Positions 8,177 to 17,155 of a DNA stretch of 64,000 nt are shown here, piece after piece. Under the pieces are notes generated by a model. The model was not told the DNA's origin. It did not search any database and worked only from the letters and a program-made list of their open reading frames with translations. Source of the DNA: Pontibacter ruber (GTDB lineage Bacteria; Bacteroidota; Bacteroidia; Cytophagales; Hymenobacteraceae); assembly GCF_023630205.1 (NCBI RefSeq), contig NZ_JALPRR010000001.1:1116001-1180000 (forward strand), given 5' to 3'. Each line of letters opens with the position of its first letter. Positions within the stretch are counted from its first letter, which is position 1. Made by a program: the position numbers and the translations under genes.

Positions 8177-9484
8177 TTATACTTCTTCCTCAACCAACTC
8201 TTCTACTTTGGCTAAGGCCTGTTCAATATCCGCGATGATATCTTCCGGATGCTCGACGCCTACCGAAATACGGATCATACTTTCGCCAATGCCCATCACG
8301 GCTCGGTCGGCAGGGCAAATGTCGGAGTGGGTCATGGAGGCCGGGTGCTCGGCAAGCGACTCGGTACCGCCTAAGCTTACGGCCAGTTTTATGAGCTTGA
8401 GGTTGTTCAGGAACAGGAACGCTTCTTTTTCACCGCCTTTCAGGTCAAACGCGATCATGGAGCCTGCTGAAGTGCACTGCTTCTCGAAAATGGCTTGTTG
8501 CTGCGGGTTGTCCTGCAGGTAACCCAGGTAGTAGATCTTCTCCACTTTCGGGTGCTGCTTCAGGTAAGCGGCAACTACTTCGGCACCTTTTGCCTGCGCT
8601 TCCATGCGTATTTTCAGGGTTTCCAGCGAGCGCATCAGCATCCAGCCGGTCCACGGGCTTGCCATGGAGCCCATAAACGTACGCATAGCTTTCACCTGTT
8701 TCATCAACGGGGCAGAGCCCAGGCAGGCACCCGCGATCAGATCGGAGTGGCCTCCGATGTACTTGGTTGCCGAGTAAAGTATAAGATCAGCACCGTGCTT
8801 TAGCGGGTGCGAGAAAACCGGCCCCAGGAAGGTATTATCCACCGCCACGATCACTTTCTTATCGGCAGTAGAGTGTTTTTTAGCCAGTGCCGCGCAGGCC
8901 TCGATGTCAACCAGGTGGTTTGTCGGGTTAGCTGGCGTTTCTACGTAGATCATGGCCAGCTTATCCGCCACACCCGTTTCTTCCAGCAGTTGCTCCACTT
9001 CTTCGGCGGTAGCGCTCGCCTGGAAGCCAATGCTCTGTATACCGAATTTCGGAAGGATGTTTTTGATGTAATAATCGGAGCCGCCGTAGATGGGTTCGCT
9101 GTGCAGGATCACGTCGCCGGGCTTGAGCAGCGCCAGCAAGGAGGTGCTGATCGCCGCCATGCCACTGGCAAAAACAGCCGCGTCTTCGGCACCGTCCCAG
9201 AAGCGCAGTCGATTTTCCAGTATCTCCAGGTCAGGGTTGTTGAGGCGGCTGTAGATCAGGCCAAGTTGCTCCTCTGCTCCTTTCTCGCGCAGCCCATACG
9301 CCAGTTCGAAAAAGGCTTTGCCCTCTTCAGCAGTTTTGAAAACGAAGGTAGATGTTTGATAGATGGGGGCTTTAACGGCCATTTCCGACCACTCCGGGTT
9401 GTACCCGTAACTCATCATGAGGCTTTCCGGACGCAGGTGTTTGCCGTTCAGGTGTGGCCCCAGATGATCTTCTTCTAGTTGCAT
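8177..9484 (-). CDS. Cystathionine gamma-synthase / methionine gamma-lyase family PLP enzyme
   Basis: Cys/Met metabolism PLP enzyme (fold type I), 435 aa. The PLP lysine lies in ILYSATKYIGGHSDLIAGA, and the cofactor-binding features SGMAAISTSLLALLKPGD, the E-P-I-YGGSDYY segment and VDNTFLGP are clear. The C-terminus has the substrate loop SLGGTESLAEHPASMTH. The family covers cystathionine synthase, cystathionine lyase and methionine gamma-lyase, and sequence alone does not settle which. Follows truA by 12 nt on the same strand, so they probably share a transcript that ends at 8125-8153. Confidence 0.85.
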   Translation of the reverse strand: MQLEEDHLGPHLNGKHLRPESLMMSYGYNPEWSEMAVKAPIYQTSTFVFKTAEEGKAFFELAYGLREKGAEEQLGLIYSRLNNPDLEILENRLRFWDGAEDAAVFASGMAAISTSLLALLKPGDVILHSEPIYGGSDYYIKNILPKFGIQSIGFQASATAEEVEQLLEETGVADKLAMIYVETPANPTNHLVDIEACAALAKKHSTADKKVIVAVDNTFLGPVFSHPLKHGADLILYSATKYIGGHSDLIAGACLGSAPLMKQVKAMRTFMGSMASPWTGWMLMRSLETLKIRMEAQAKGAEVVAAYLKQHPKVEKIYYLGYLQDNPQQQAIFEKQCTSAGSMIAFDLKGGEKEAFLFLNNLKLIKLAVSLGGTESLAEHPASMTHSDICPADRAVMGIGESMIRISVGVEHPEDIIADIEQALAKVEELVEEEV

Positions 9485-9496
9485 AAGCTTATTTGG

Positions 9497-10252
9497 TTAT
9501 TTAAGGTGTGTCTGAAAAAGATGCTCAGGGTATTCAACCCTGGCCAGGTATAAACCTTCTGCCGGAGCAGCGCCGCTTGCCTTGCTTCTGTCCTGGCTGG
9601 CAATAACCTGTTCGAACTGTGCTACCGTCAGTTTGCCACGGCCTACGTCGAGCAGCGTGCCTACCACCAAACGCACCATGCCCCTTAAGAAACGGTTGGC
9701 CCGGATGGTAAACTGCAGTGCATCCCCCTCCTGCCGCCACATAGCTTCGTAGATGTTGCAGTTGTAGTGCTTGGTATCGCCTTTCACTTTGCTGAAGGTA
9801 GTAAAATCCTCGTACTTCAGCAGAACGGCCGCCGCCTCGTTCATCTTTTCAACGTCTGGCTGACGGTTCAGGTAGGTGGCGTAGAAGCGCTTGAAAGGAT
9901 CTTTAGCCAGTGTGATGTGATAATGGTAGGTGCGCGCGAAGGCATCGTAGCGGGCGTGTGCCTCGTCCGGCACCAGGTATAAGTTCTTTGCCACGATATC
10001 GTCGGGCAACAGGCGGTTGAAGCGGTACACCATCTGTGCAGGATCTAAAGCCTCAGGTACATCGAAATGCACGAACTGCTGGCTGGCATGCACGCCGGTA
10101 TCGGTACGGCCACTGCCAGTCGAGCTGATCGGGTGACGCAGCACTTTGCTCAGGCAATCGTCGAGCACCTCTTGTACAGCGCGCGCGTTGGGCTGTATCT
10201 GCCAGCCATGGTAAAGTGTGCCGTCGTAGGCGATCTCCAGAAAATACCGCAT
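9497..10252 (-). CDS. truA: tRNA pseudouridine(38-40) synthase TruA
   Basis: Converts U38-U40 of the anticodon arm to pseudouridine. Starting at the ATG at 10,252, the 251-aa protein begins MRYFLEIAYDGTLYHGWQIQPNARAVQEVL, the normal TruA start, and has the catalytic-Asp motif GSGRTDTGVHA. An in-frame extension to 10,414 exists but runs into the palindromic repeat cluster and does not look like TruA, so it was rejected. GHFxxFxK-type segments and the C-terminal FLRGMVRLVVGTLLDVGRG are present. Confidence 0.92.
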   Translation of the reverse strand: MRYFLEIAYDGTLYHGWQIQPNARAVQEVLDDCLSKVLRHPISSTGSGRTDTGVHASQQFVHFDVPEALDPAQMVYRFNRLLPDDIVAKNLYLVPDEAHARYDAFARTYHYHITLAKDPFKRFYATYLNRQPDVEKMNEAAAVLLKYEDFTTFSKVKGDTKHYNCNIYEAMWRQEGDALQFTIRANRFLRGMVRLVVGTLLDVGRGKLTVAQFEQVIASQDRSKASGAAPAEGLYLARVEYPEHLFQTHLK

Positions 10253-10354
10253 AGGGCAAATATAAGATTTCCTGATGATAGTGAGCAGGAAAAGCTTTTC
10301 CTCCGACAAAATCTGCAAGAATGGCTTGGTGCCGTTGCTGGTGTTCTCTCCATG

Positions 10355-10490
10355 CCGCAAGTTTAGCGTTAGCGCAACTTGTGGCTGCACATGAGGCCAG
10401 TTTGTAACTGGCACCTTGCAATCATACTTTCGCCAGTTACAAACTGGCTGCTATACTCAACCACCAGTTACCGCGGCGCTTAAACTGGCG
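10355..10490. repeat. Cluster of REP-like palindromes
   Basis: The 10,253-10,670 gap has no gene. It contains GCCAGTTTGTAACTGGC (10,396-10,412) and its perfect reverse complement (10,432-10,448), each arm itself a near-palindrome. A related unit lies at 10,464-10,488 (CCAGTT...AACTGG), and a second palindrome type, CAAGTT (10,358) / AACTTG (10,376), is flanked by GCC/GGC. The look is that of bacterial REP/BIME elements, which are usually mobilised by RAYT (Y1-type) transposases; none is encoded in the window. Confidence 0.65.
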
Positions 10491-10596
10491 GTATATGCAA
10501 ATTAATGATTGATCCACAGCAACCTATAGGGCCTTTGTTGGTATTCTCACTAATAACTATACTTCAACGGCCACTGCCTGACTCCTATAACAATAG

Positions 10597-10625
10597 AGAG
10601 GGCGCCCCTATCGGGGGCGCCCTCT
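10597..10625. terminator. Strong hairpin terminator
   Basis: Perfect 12-bp stem AGAGGGCGCCCC / GGGGCGCCCTCT with a 5-nt loop, downstream of the minus-strand gene at 10,671. Confidence 0.7.
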
Positions 10626-10670
10626 GCAAAGGGTTAGGCTGTATTCTCTAAGCAAAATGTTTTCCCAGCA

Positions 10671-11120
10671 CTAGTTCTTGCGGTAAGATTCAGGAGCACG
10701 GTTACCTATCTCGCCGTTTCTTACTCCCTCCTGCAGAATCTCGCCTAGGCTGCGGTTACGTGAAGGGCGGCGCTGCTCTTCGCGGCTCTCCCAGCGTTCG
10801 CGCTCACGGCGTTGCTCTCTGGTCTCATCTTCTCTTCTGCGCTCGTCCTCTCTTCTGCTATCTTCCCAACGATCATCGTCATCTCTTCTTCTGTCCTCCC
10901 AACGATCATCATCGTCGTAGTCTTTATTTTGCTTTTTGCGGGCTTTCTCGTATTCCTTCTCCCGCTTCCACTCGGCATGCGCCCGGTGCTTTTCATCCAC
11001 AAAAGAAGGCCTACCCTTCTTCTTTCCTTTGCCTTTATCACCATCGTGGCTATCTGCTGTGGCTACCTGAGCCCCAAAAGCCATTATACCTACCAATAAC
11101 AAGGTTATCAACTTTTTCAT
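10671..11120 (-). CDS. Secreted, highly charged hypothetical protein
   Basis: 149 aa with a clear signal peptide (MKKLITLLLVGIMAFGAQVATA, cleavage about residue 22). The mature part is almost entirely Arg/Glu/Asp/Lys, with an imperfect repeat of DDDDRWEDxRR (residues about 69-93) and Arg-Glu runs to about residue 125, then a short conserved-looking tail RSLGEILQEGVRNGEIGNRAPE. Likely periplasmic and disordered or a long single helix. No family recognised. Confidence 0.65.
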   Translation of the reverse strand: MKKLITLLLVGIMAFGAQVATADSHDGDKGKGKKKGRPSFVDEKHRAHAEWKREKEYEKARKKQNKDYDDDDRWEDRRRDDDDRWEDSRREDERRREDETREQRRERERWESREEQRRPSRNRSLGEILQEGVRNGEIGNRAPESYRKN

Positions 11121-11206
11121 AAGCGTTTGCTTTAGGTTTGATGAAGTATAAGCAAAGGCAGTGCCAATTTTGCATCAATGGGTATAAGAGGCTCATATAA
11201 TAAAGC

Positions 11207-11240
11207 AAAAGCCCCTCCGGCTGTAGCAAGAGGGGCTTTT
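11207..11240. terminator. Rho-independent terminator of the thiolase gene
   Basis: AAAAGCCCCT (11,207-11,216) / AGGGGCTTTT (11,231-11,240), immediately downstream of the minus-strand thiolase stop. Confidence 0.8.
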
Positions 11241-11260
11241 CTATAAGTATAGAATTTTAC

Positions 11261-12460
11261 TTACATCTTCTCGTAGATGATCGCAACACCCTGGCCCACG
11301 CCCACGCACATGGTAGCCAAGCCATAGCGAACATTGTCGCGGCGCTTCATCTCGTGCAGCAGCGTTGCTGAGATACGCGTACCACTTGCCCCAAGCGGGT
11401 GACCAATGGCAATGGAACCGCCGTTCACGTTCACGATAGCCGGGTTGATCTCGAGTCGTTGCATACAAGGTACGGCCTGCGCTGCAAAAGCTTCGTTTAT
11501 TTCAGCCAGCCCGATGTCGTTTATACTAATACATGCTCGCTTCAAGGCTTTGTGCGTGGCTGGAATCGGGCCCAGGCCCATGTGCGCCGGGTCTACACCG
11601 GCTACGCCTACGCCTGCTATGCGGGCCATTGGCTTCAGGTTATAGCGTTTCAGCACCTCTTCGCTTACAATAATGGAAGCCGCTGCGCCATCGTTGATAC
11701 CCGAGGCATTACCGGCTGTTACCGTACCTCCTTTTTTGAAAGCCGGAGCCAGCGTGCCCAGTTTCTCTACTGAAGAAAGGCGCGGATGCTCGTCGGTATC
11801 GAAAATGATAGGATCGCCTTTGCGCTGGGGTATCTCTACGGGCACAATCTCGTCTTTAAACTTACCGGCCTCTGCGGCTGCTTTATACTTTAGCTGCGAG
11901 CTGTGGGCTAACTCGTCCTGGGTTTCACGTGAAATGCCTTCGCGTTCCGCTACGTTCTCGGCTGTTTCGCCCATCGTAAACGGGTAGTGCAGCGCCGACA
12001 AGGCCGGATTAGTGAAACGCCAGCCAATGGTGGTGTCGTAAATTTCGGCAGTGCGGGCAAAAGGAGTTTCGGCTTTCGCCATTACAAAAGGAGCACGCGT
12101 CATACTTTCCACGCCGCCTGCCAGGTATACTTCGCCGTCACCGCAGGCAATGGCACGGGAGGCATCGATAATGGACTGCAAGCCAGATGCGCAAAGCCTG
12201 TTAACCGTTACGCCGCCAATCTCCTCTGGAAGACCAGCCAGCAGCAGAGCCATACGCGCTACGTTGCGGTTGTCTTCGCCGGCCTGGTTGGCAGCGCCCA
12301 GCACCACATCCTCTATCAGGGCGGGGTCGAGCTGCGGGTTACGGGCCAGCAGGGCCTTCAGTACAAAGGCAGCCATATCGTCGGGCCTTACGCTGCTGAG
12401 CGTGCCGCCAAACTTTCCAACAGGCGTTCTAACTATATCTACAATGTAAGCTGAATTCAT
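11261..12460 (-). CDS. Acetyl-CoA C-acyltransferase (thiolase)
   Basis: 399-aa thiolase that condenses or cleaves acyl-CoA/acetyl-CoA in beta-oxidation or a related pathway. Acylated cysteine C90 is in [11 protein letters not shown], the His motif in [16 protein letters not shown], and the second catalytic Cys in MCVGVGQG (C385). NEAFAAQ is present. It begins [22 protein letters not shown], resembling the FadA/PcaF/PaaJ group; fatty-acid versus aromatic-degradation specificity is not resolved. Monocistronic. Its 5' end abuts a divergent promoter for the DUF4293 gene. Confidence 0.88.
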   Translation of the reverse strand: MNSAYIVDIVRTPVGKFGGTLSSVRPDDMAAFVLKALLARNPQLDPALIEDVVLGAANQAGEDNRNVARMALLLAGLPEEIGGVTVNRLCASGLQSIIDASRAIACGDGEVYLAGGVESMTRAPFVMAKAETPFARTAEIYDTTIGWRFTNPALSALHYPFTMGETAENVAEREGISRETQDELAHSSQLKYKAAAEAGKFKDEIVPVEIPQRKGDPIIFDTDEHPRLSSVEKLGTLAPAFKKGGTVTAGNASGINDGAAASIIVSEEVLKRYNLKPMARIAGVGVAGVDPAHMGLGPIPATHKALKRACISINDIGLAEINEAFAAQAVPCMQRLEINPAIVNVNGGSIAIGHPLGASGTRISATLLHEMKRRDNVRYGLATMCVGVGQGVAIIYEKM

Positions 12461-12463
12461 CTT

Positions 12464-12493
12464 TTTGGATTTACAGGTCTTTGTCTAATTTTG
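12464..12493 (+). promoter_or_regulatory. Bacteroidota-type promoter for DUF4293 gene
   Basis: TTTG (12,464-12,467), 18-bp spacer, TAATTTTG (12,486-12,493). Matches the Bacteroidota consensus. The ATG is at 12,524. Confidence 0.65.
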
Positions 12494-12523
12494 CAACTCT
12501 TTGCAATTTAAATTAACCACTTC

Positions 12524-13006
12524 ATGATACAAAGAATTCAAACCGTATTTCTGTTCCTGCTGGCTATAGCCGCAATTTCGATGTTGTTTCTGCCGCTATG
12601 GTCTAAAGCCGACGCTACCACAGGCGAAGAAGTTGTGCTCACCGCCTGGAACATCAACTCTTATGCACCTGCAGATGCTGCGGAGGGTACTCCTGTTCAA
12701 AGCTCTATAGCCATTGGCATGCTGGCCATTGCTGCAGCCGTGATTGCGCTGTACGAGATCTTCCAGTTCAAGAACCGCCTCACCCAAATGAAACTGGGCC
12801 TGTTTAATACGTTGATTCTGGCAGCACTGCTCATTACTTCATACTATTATGCAGAGTTTGTAGCCAGTCCCCTGGTAGAAGCAAAGGAAGGTAGCTTTGA
12901 GGCCGGTTTCTACATGCCGGTGCTTGCGCTGTTGCTCAACGCTTTAGCCAACCGCTTCATCAGACGAGATGAGAACCTGGTAAGGTCAGTGGATCGATTG
13001 AGATAA
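12524..13006 (+). CDS. DUF4293 family membrane protein
   Basis: 160 aa beginning MIQRIQTVFLFLLAIAAISMLFLPLW, the hallmark start of DUF4293, a Bacteroidota-specific family. Four transmembrane helices are visible (about 5-25, 62-80, 90-108, 122-142), with a periplasmic loop between the first two and a charged RFIRRDENLVRSVDRLR tail. Function unknown. Followed by a strong hairpin terminator. Confidence 0.85.
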   Translation: MIQRIQTVFLFLLAIAAISMLFLPLWSKADATTGEEVVLTAWNINSYAPADAAEGTPVQSSIAIGMLAIAAAVIALYEIFQFKNRLTQMKLGLFNTLILAALLITSYYYAEFVASPLVEAKEGSFEAGFYMPVLALLLNALANRFIRRDENLVRSVDRLR

Positions 13007-13023
13007 GGATTTTAGATAGTATA

Positions 13024-13063
13024 ACAAGAAAGGCTTCTCTATCACAGGAGAAGCCTTTCTTGT
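13024..13063. terminator. Rho-independent terminator after DUF4293 gene
   Basis: Perfect 15-bp stem ACAAGAAAGGCTTCT (13,024-13,038) / AGAAGCCTTTCTTGT (13,049-13,063). Confidence 0.85.
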
Positions 13064-13124
13064 TTACGGCCATTTCTAATGTTGTCATTTCGAGCAGAGC
13101 GAGAAATCTTATACCTATAGCCGA

Positions 13125-13370
13125 GGTTTATACTTGTGGCAGGCTGGCCTTTGCTTCGTAGCTACTTGTTTTCCTCAGTCCTACTAACCTATACTTTCAT
13201 TTTATACTTTGGAACGCTCACGGCCGCGGGGCCTCGTCCTTGGGTTGAGCGCTGTCTAGCTTTCCTTTGCTACCCTTCGGTCGCAATGCCCTGGAGGGCA
13301 CCGGAAACCCAGAAGGCGCTCAACCCAAGGACTGGAACAGATACTTCTTAGCTTCTGGCTATGCAACTGG
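13125..13370. repeat. Dispersed palindromic repeat, copy B
   Basis: Homologous to 7640-7880. The inverted repeat is perfect here: GTCCTTGGGTTGAGCGC (13,236-13,252) / GCGCTCAACCCAAGGAC (13,316-13,332). The interior between the arms differs from copy A while the flanks match, so the arms and edges are what is conserved. The rest of the 13,007-13,705 gap holds CCCCTCC-type repeats (about 13,461 and 13,539) and no gene. Confidence 0.7.
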
Positions 13371-13705
13371 AACCATGTGTAGGGACAGGTCGCGACCTGT
13401 CCGCGCTATACCTACAGCTATGAAACTTATACTTTGAAGATTAACAACAGGCAGTAAAATTCCCCTCCTTAGACAAGAAGGGGTTAGGGTGGTTGGAAAA
13501 CGATGAAAGTATAACCTGAGAAATACCTATGACAGAAATTCCCCTCTTGAGAGGGGTAGGGGTGTGTAAACTCTAGCTCAGGCAATAACCTACAGCCACC
13601 AAGACCTCGCAGGAGCTGCGCACGCTGCGAGGTCTGAGCTCCCCCTCCTGTTCTTAGAGGGCTGGAGTGAAATATAACTCGAGACTCAGCACTCATGACT
13701 CGGAA

Positions 13706-14422
13706 CTAATACGGTCTCCTCCTGCTGGTGTACTCCTCCAGTTCCCGCACGCTGCTGTCAAACTTGAAGATGTCGTAGATGTAGTAGAAGCGTTCTTTAT
13801 CACAGACGTAGTCGTAGGCGAACTTGGCGAATTCAACGCGGGTGCTTTCATAGTCAAACTGCTCGAGCAGGCGGCGCAGGTCCTCAGACAAAATACTGTT
13901 GTTGCGCAAAGCTTCACGGGCAATTGTGAGGCGGGTGCTTTCAAAGTCACGGCTTCTCATAGACTCTATCAGCCTGTCCAGGTCATACTTGCCCATGAGG
14001 TTGCGGCAGTCATTATCATACCTGTCGTGACGGTCGTAGTTGTTGTGGTGGTCTGGATAGTGTGGCCTTGGATAGGGTACTACTACCCTTGGCAACGGCA
14101 CCTCGTCTACGAGCCTTACCCATACTTTGCCGCTTCTGCCCTTGGTGAGTACCTCATAGTTAGACTCGTATCCGTTGTTTACATATACTTTTGTACCCAT
14201 ACTGTACACTCCATAGCGACCCATGATCTTCACCTCCACCAGGTGCCTGCCGGGCCTCAGGTTGTCGATACGTACAAAGTTGGTTGCAGCACGGGTTACG
14301 GTACGGCCGTTCAGTTTCATCAGGAAGGGCTCGCCTTTGTAGGTGGTGAAGGTTAAAGAACCTTGTGCCCATGCCGGCAAAGCCAGCAGCACAAGCAGGA
14401 GCGGAAGTAGAAGTCTTTTCAT
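13706..14422 (-). CDS. Secreted DUF4476 domain protein
   Basis: 238 aa, signal peptide MKRLLLPLLLVLLALPAWAQ. Residues about 22-110 form a beta-rich region (FTTYKGEPFLMKLNGRTVTR..., LRPGRHLVEVKIMG). A His/Asp/Tyr-rich linker (HYPDHHNNYDRHDRYDND) follows. The C-terminal ~90 residues (LIESMRSRDFESTRLTIAREAL ... FDYESTRVEFAKFAYDYVCDKERFYYIYDIFKFDSSVRELEEY) match the helical DUF4476 pattern. Periplasmic. Function unknown. Monocistronic. Confidence 0.8.
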   Translation of the reverse strand: MKRLLLPLLLVLLALPAWAQGSLTFTTYKGEPFLMKLNGRTVTRAATNFVRIDNLRPGRHLVEVKIMGRYGVYSMGTKVYVNNGYESNYEVLTKGRSGKVWVRLVDEVPLPRVVVPYPRPHYPDHHNNYDRHDRYDNDCRNLMGKYDLDRLIESMRSRDFESTRLTIAREALRNNSILSEDLRRLLEQFDYESTRVEFAKFAYDYVCDKERFYYIYDIFKFDSSVRELEEYTSRRRPY

Positions 14423-14533
14423 GGCAAGTATAGGTTAAAGTCTATACTTTGAGCGGAGCCAATTATTGTGCCAGATTCTCCTGCTTTTAAATCTTAGTTT
14501 ATACTTTAGGTTACTATATCCCTATAAAGATAA

Positions 14534-14557
14534 CAGGCCGGGTATGTACCCGGCCTG
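14534..14557. terminator. Hairpin terminator of the 14,606 gene
   Basis: CAGGCCGGGTA / TACCCGGCCTG, an 11-bp perfect stem with a 2-nt centre. Confidence 0.7.
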
Positions 14558-14605
14558 CTAAAAAAATCTAACCTAAACAATTCAATTAATCTATAACCTA
14601 ATCTT

Positions 14606-15214
14606 TTACCTCAACATAAAGCGCAATACAGCGCCGTAGTTGTGCGTTCTTTCTGCACGATCGTATAAAAAGGCATCGCCTTCCTCTACTAAGGTACGCT
14701 TGTAATCCACAGCAAGGCTCATGGGTATATTTCGTGGTTTAAACTCAACGCCCACCGACCCAACCCCGGCAAAGCTTGTCCCCAGGTCAGAGGTCTCGCT
14801 ACGCGCATCCCCCAGCTTCAGCATAGCGCCTGCTCCTACGCCCAGGAAAGGCATTACTGGGCCATACTGCTGTATGTTCGGCTGCATCACATACCACAAT
14901 GTGCCTTGGTAAGTATGCTTCTCGTAGAGGCTCGTAACCTGCGCCTCAAGTGCTGCGCTTCGTTTAATAAAATGTTTCAGCGATACTGTGTTCTCCTGCC
15001 CGGCATTAACAGCGTAACGGAAACCGAAAGCAGTTTTATAGGGAGAAGATTTTTCCCGTACTTGCGCCAATGCCTCGGCCCTGAGCGAATCTGGCTGCGC
15101 CTGAGCCCAGGCAGGTGTTGTGGCCATAAGCAGGAACAGCAGCAAACTATGTTGCAGCCTACAGCCCTTCAGTGTTTCCGAGAGCCGGCACAGGAAGTCG
15201 TAAAGCTGCTTCAT
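14606..15214 (-). CDS. Outer-membrane beta-barrel-like protein (paralogue of 18,520)
   Basis: 202 aa. A hydrophobic N-terminus (signal ending near AWAQA, about residue 38) is followed by about eight amphipathic beta strands and a terminal aromatic/Arg motif (VLRFMLR). PYKTAFGFRYAV, SAALEAQVTSLY, PFLGVGAGAMLKLG, GSVGVEF and SLAVDYKRT align by eye with the plus-strand protein at 18,520 (PYKVAVGARFS, SALEAQSTV, PYAGLGVGVL, ATIGVEY, SLDYRST). The two are paralogous small barrels. Function unknown. Confidence 0.7.
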   Translation of the reverse strand: MKQLYDFLCRLSETLKGCRLQHSLLLFLLMATTPAWAQAQPDSLRAEALAQVREKSSPYKTAFGFRYAVNAGQENTVSLKHFIKRSAALEAQVTSLYEKHTYQGTLWYVMQPNIQQYGPVMPFLGVGAGAMLKLGDARSETSDLGTSFAGVGSVGVEFKPRNIPMSLAVDYKRTLVEEGDAFLYDRAERTHNYGAVLRFMLR

Positions 15215-15410
15215 AGTGTGTTTGCTTAACTATCTGTTGGTGAAGTTGACGTTTATACTTTACTAAAAGAAAGAAATTTCAGTGCAATAAGTAACATTGA
15301 AAATTAGGTTAAAAACATATCAGAACTGAGCTTTTATACTTGCTAAATCCTTATTTCAGTGCAAAAAGCAGGAACCTTTACCCTGCCGGGGTAACATGAG
15401 CTGTAGCAAA

Positions 15411-15439
15411 AACACCACAGGTAATGTACCTGTGGTGTT
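15411..15439. terminator. Hairpin terminator of the 15,487 gene
   Basis: Perfect 13-bp stem AACACCACAGGTA / TACCTGTGGTGTT with a 3-nt loop. Confidence 0.8.
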
Positions 15440-15486
15440 GATTGAGCATTAACTTTTGCAGTTGAAAAACGGTTCAGCCAGGGCAA

Positions 15487-16167
15487 CTATAATTTATAGT
15501 TCACGCCAAACTCCAGCGATTTGAAAATTCTTCTTGGCAATGGCGCGTAACTTTCCCAGTCATGATCAAAAGAGTTTCGCCCGGTCAGGTTTCTTTTATA
15601 GAAGTAATACGAGGCATCTCCGTAGAACCTCTTGCTGATCTTGTAGTTAAACCCCACTCCTGCTGTAGCAAAAACATCCATGCCGGTGTCTCTTGTGGTA
15701 AGGGTACTAGAGCCTTCCGCATTCGTTGCTACCATCTTCCCTTTAGTGATGCCATAAGCAGGTATAACAGAAAGGGTACCATATATCGGAAACTTCCTGT
15801 ACAGGTTAAAGAAGATGTGCGAAAAGGATACAGAACCGGCAATGGCAAAGGTTTTAGATGCCACCTCGTATTTAACATCCTGCACTGTATAATCTCCTTC
15901 ATCTTTGTCTCCTCCGAAGCCCAGCCCCACCCGCACATTAGCCCGACGGCTTAGCTGGTAACCTGCGGTTAAGGAAATTGGCACAAAATAACCAGATCGT
16001 ATAGCACCTGATCCTTTTGGTTCTTTATAGTAAATATGAAATGGTATAAAACTTACATCAAGCCCTACAGTGAACTTACCTTTTTCGATGTAAGTTGAAT
16101 CCGGCTGCTGCGCTATGGCTGAGAAAGTCATTGCCAGAAACAACAATACAGTTAAAAGAGTTTTCAT
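15487..16167 (-). CDS. Outer-membrane beta-barrel-like protein (paralogue of 16,208)
   Basis: 226 aa, signal peptide MKTLLTVLLFLAMTFSAIAQ, then alternating-hydrophobicity strands ending in LEFGVNYKL, a C-terminal barrel signature. Shares length, the -EPKG- segment near residue 50 and the terminal G-[IV]-NYKL with the neighbouring protein at 16,208, so the pair arose by tandem duplication. Second gene of a probable two-gene operon (40-nt gap). Function unknown. Confidence 0.7.
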   Translation of the reverse strand: MKTLLTVLLFLAMTFSAIAQQPDSTYIEKGKFTVGLDVSFIPFHIYYKEPKGSGAIRSGYFVPISLTAGYQLSRRANVRVGLGFGGDKDEGDYTVQDVKYEVASKTFAIAGSVSFSHIFFNLYRKFPIYGTLSVIPAYGITKGKMVATNAEGSSTLTTRDTGMDVFATAGVGFNYKISKRFYGDASYYFYKRNLTGRNSFDHDWESYAPLPRRIFKSLEFGVNYKL

Positions 16168-16207
16168 GCGTGGTTGCGATTAGAAGCTGAGGTTGTAACT
16201 AAGATAG

Positions 16208-16888
16208 CTATAGCTTATAGTTGATACCGATGGCTAAGGAGCCTGGATAAGGGTATTCATCTTTTGGTCTCAGCCTGTTGTTGAAATTCCGGTTGAGCCG
16301 GTAATAGTTGCCATACATGTCAAAGCGATCACTCAGGGGGTAAGCCAAGCCTATACCGAGGGTAAGAAAGGTATTGATGCCGGAAGTTTTGGCGCTGTAA
16401 GTAACTGTGGTGACTTCCTCTGTCCGCTCCGACTTTTCGGATTTTGATGTACTGAAAATTGGCGTAACCATGGCCGTACCGTAAAGCTCCAGTTTCCTGA
16501 ACGGGTAGAGAAGCGTGTAATTTACGGTTACCGGCATGGCCACTCCCCTGGTATGGTTATACTCCCGCAGGTAGATCAGCTTTTCAGGCGATTCCACATA
16601 GATTTGCTCTACATCAAATTTGTAACTGTCATAAGATACCCCCACCTGCGCGCTAAGCCGCTTGCTAAATTTATACTTCAGGTAGGGCGTAACAGCAGGC
16701 CGAAGATCTCCGCCCTTAGGCTCATGAGCATACTTCAAGTTATAACCCACTGTACTGGCTATAACTCCTACAAACAACTTCTTACTTGCTGTATCCGGGG
16801 TGGCATGTTTCTGGGCCTGTACAAAAAAGGAAAGCAACAGCAGAATGAATGTGAGAATTGCTTTAGTAAGCTGATTCCATTGCTCCAT
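16208..16888 (-). CDS. Outer-membrane beta-barrel-like protein (tandem paralogue)
   Basis: 226 aa. An N-terminal hydrophobic segment (LTKAILTFILLLLSFFVQAQ) acts as signal peptide, followed by a beta-strand-rich region ending in LAIGINYKL. Same length and C-terminus as the gene at 15,487. Contains SAQVGVSYDSYKF, YTLLYPFRKLELYGTAM and LTLGIGLAYPLSDRFDMYGNYY, typical barrel strands. No specific transporter family recognised. Confidence 0.7.
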   Translation of the reverse strand: MEQWNQLTKAILTFILLLLSFFVQAQKHATPDTASKKLFVGVIASTVGYNLKYAHEPKGGDLRPAVTPYLKYKFSKRLSAQVGVSYDSYKFDVEQIYVESPEKLIYLREYNHTRGVAMPVTVNYTLLYPFRKLELYGTAMVTPIFSTSKSEKSERTEEVTTVTYSAKTSGINTFLTLGIGLAYPLSDRFDMYGNYYRLNRNFNNRLRPKDEYPYPGSLAIGINYKL

Positions 16889-17099
16889 GGTGATGAGTTT
16901 GTAGTTTGTTTTCGAAGGTTAAATTGACACACCCACGGTATAGGTTATATTCTATATACAAAAGGCAATATTTATACTTTTTGTAACATAAGCTATACCT
17001 TCTACCAGCTTCTCTGCGAACTGCATTGAGCCTGTATGAAGCCATTTAACCCCGTAACTGCAGGCACAAGAGCAGCGGTTTGTAACAAACAGGTACAAA

Positions 17100-17128
17100 A
17101 AAACCACAGGCGTGGGGCCTGTGGTTTT
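17100..17128. terminator. Rho-independent terminator of purM
   Basis: Perfect 12-bp stem AAAACCACAGGC / GCCTGTGGTTTT. Confidence 0.8.
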
Positions 17129-17155
17129 GGTAAAGTATAAGTATAGCTACTGCTG

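Noticed and set aside
10253..10414. Extended N-terminus of TruA (54 extra residues)
   Set aside because: It is encoded by the palindromic repeat cluster and is unlike TruA; the ATG at 10,252 gives the normal family start.
13400..13700. CRISPR-like array in the CCCCTCC repeat tracts
   Set aside because: Spacing is irregular, repeats are imperfect hairpins and there are no cas genes nearby.
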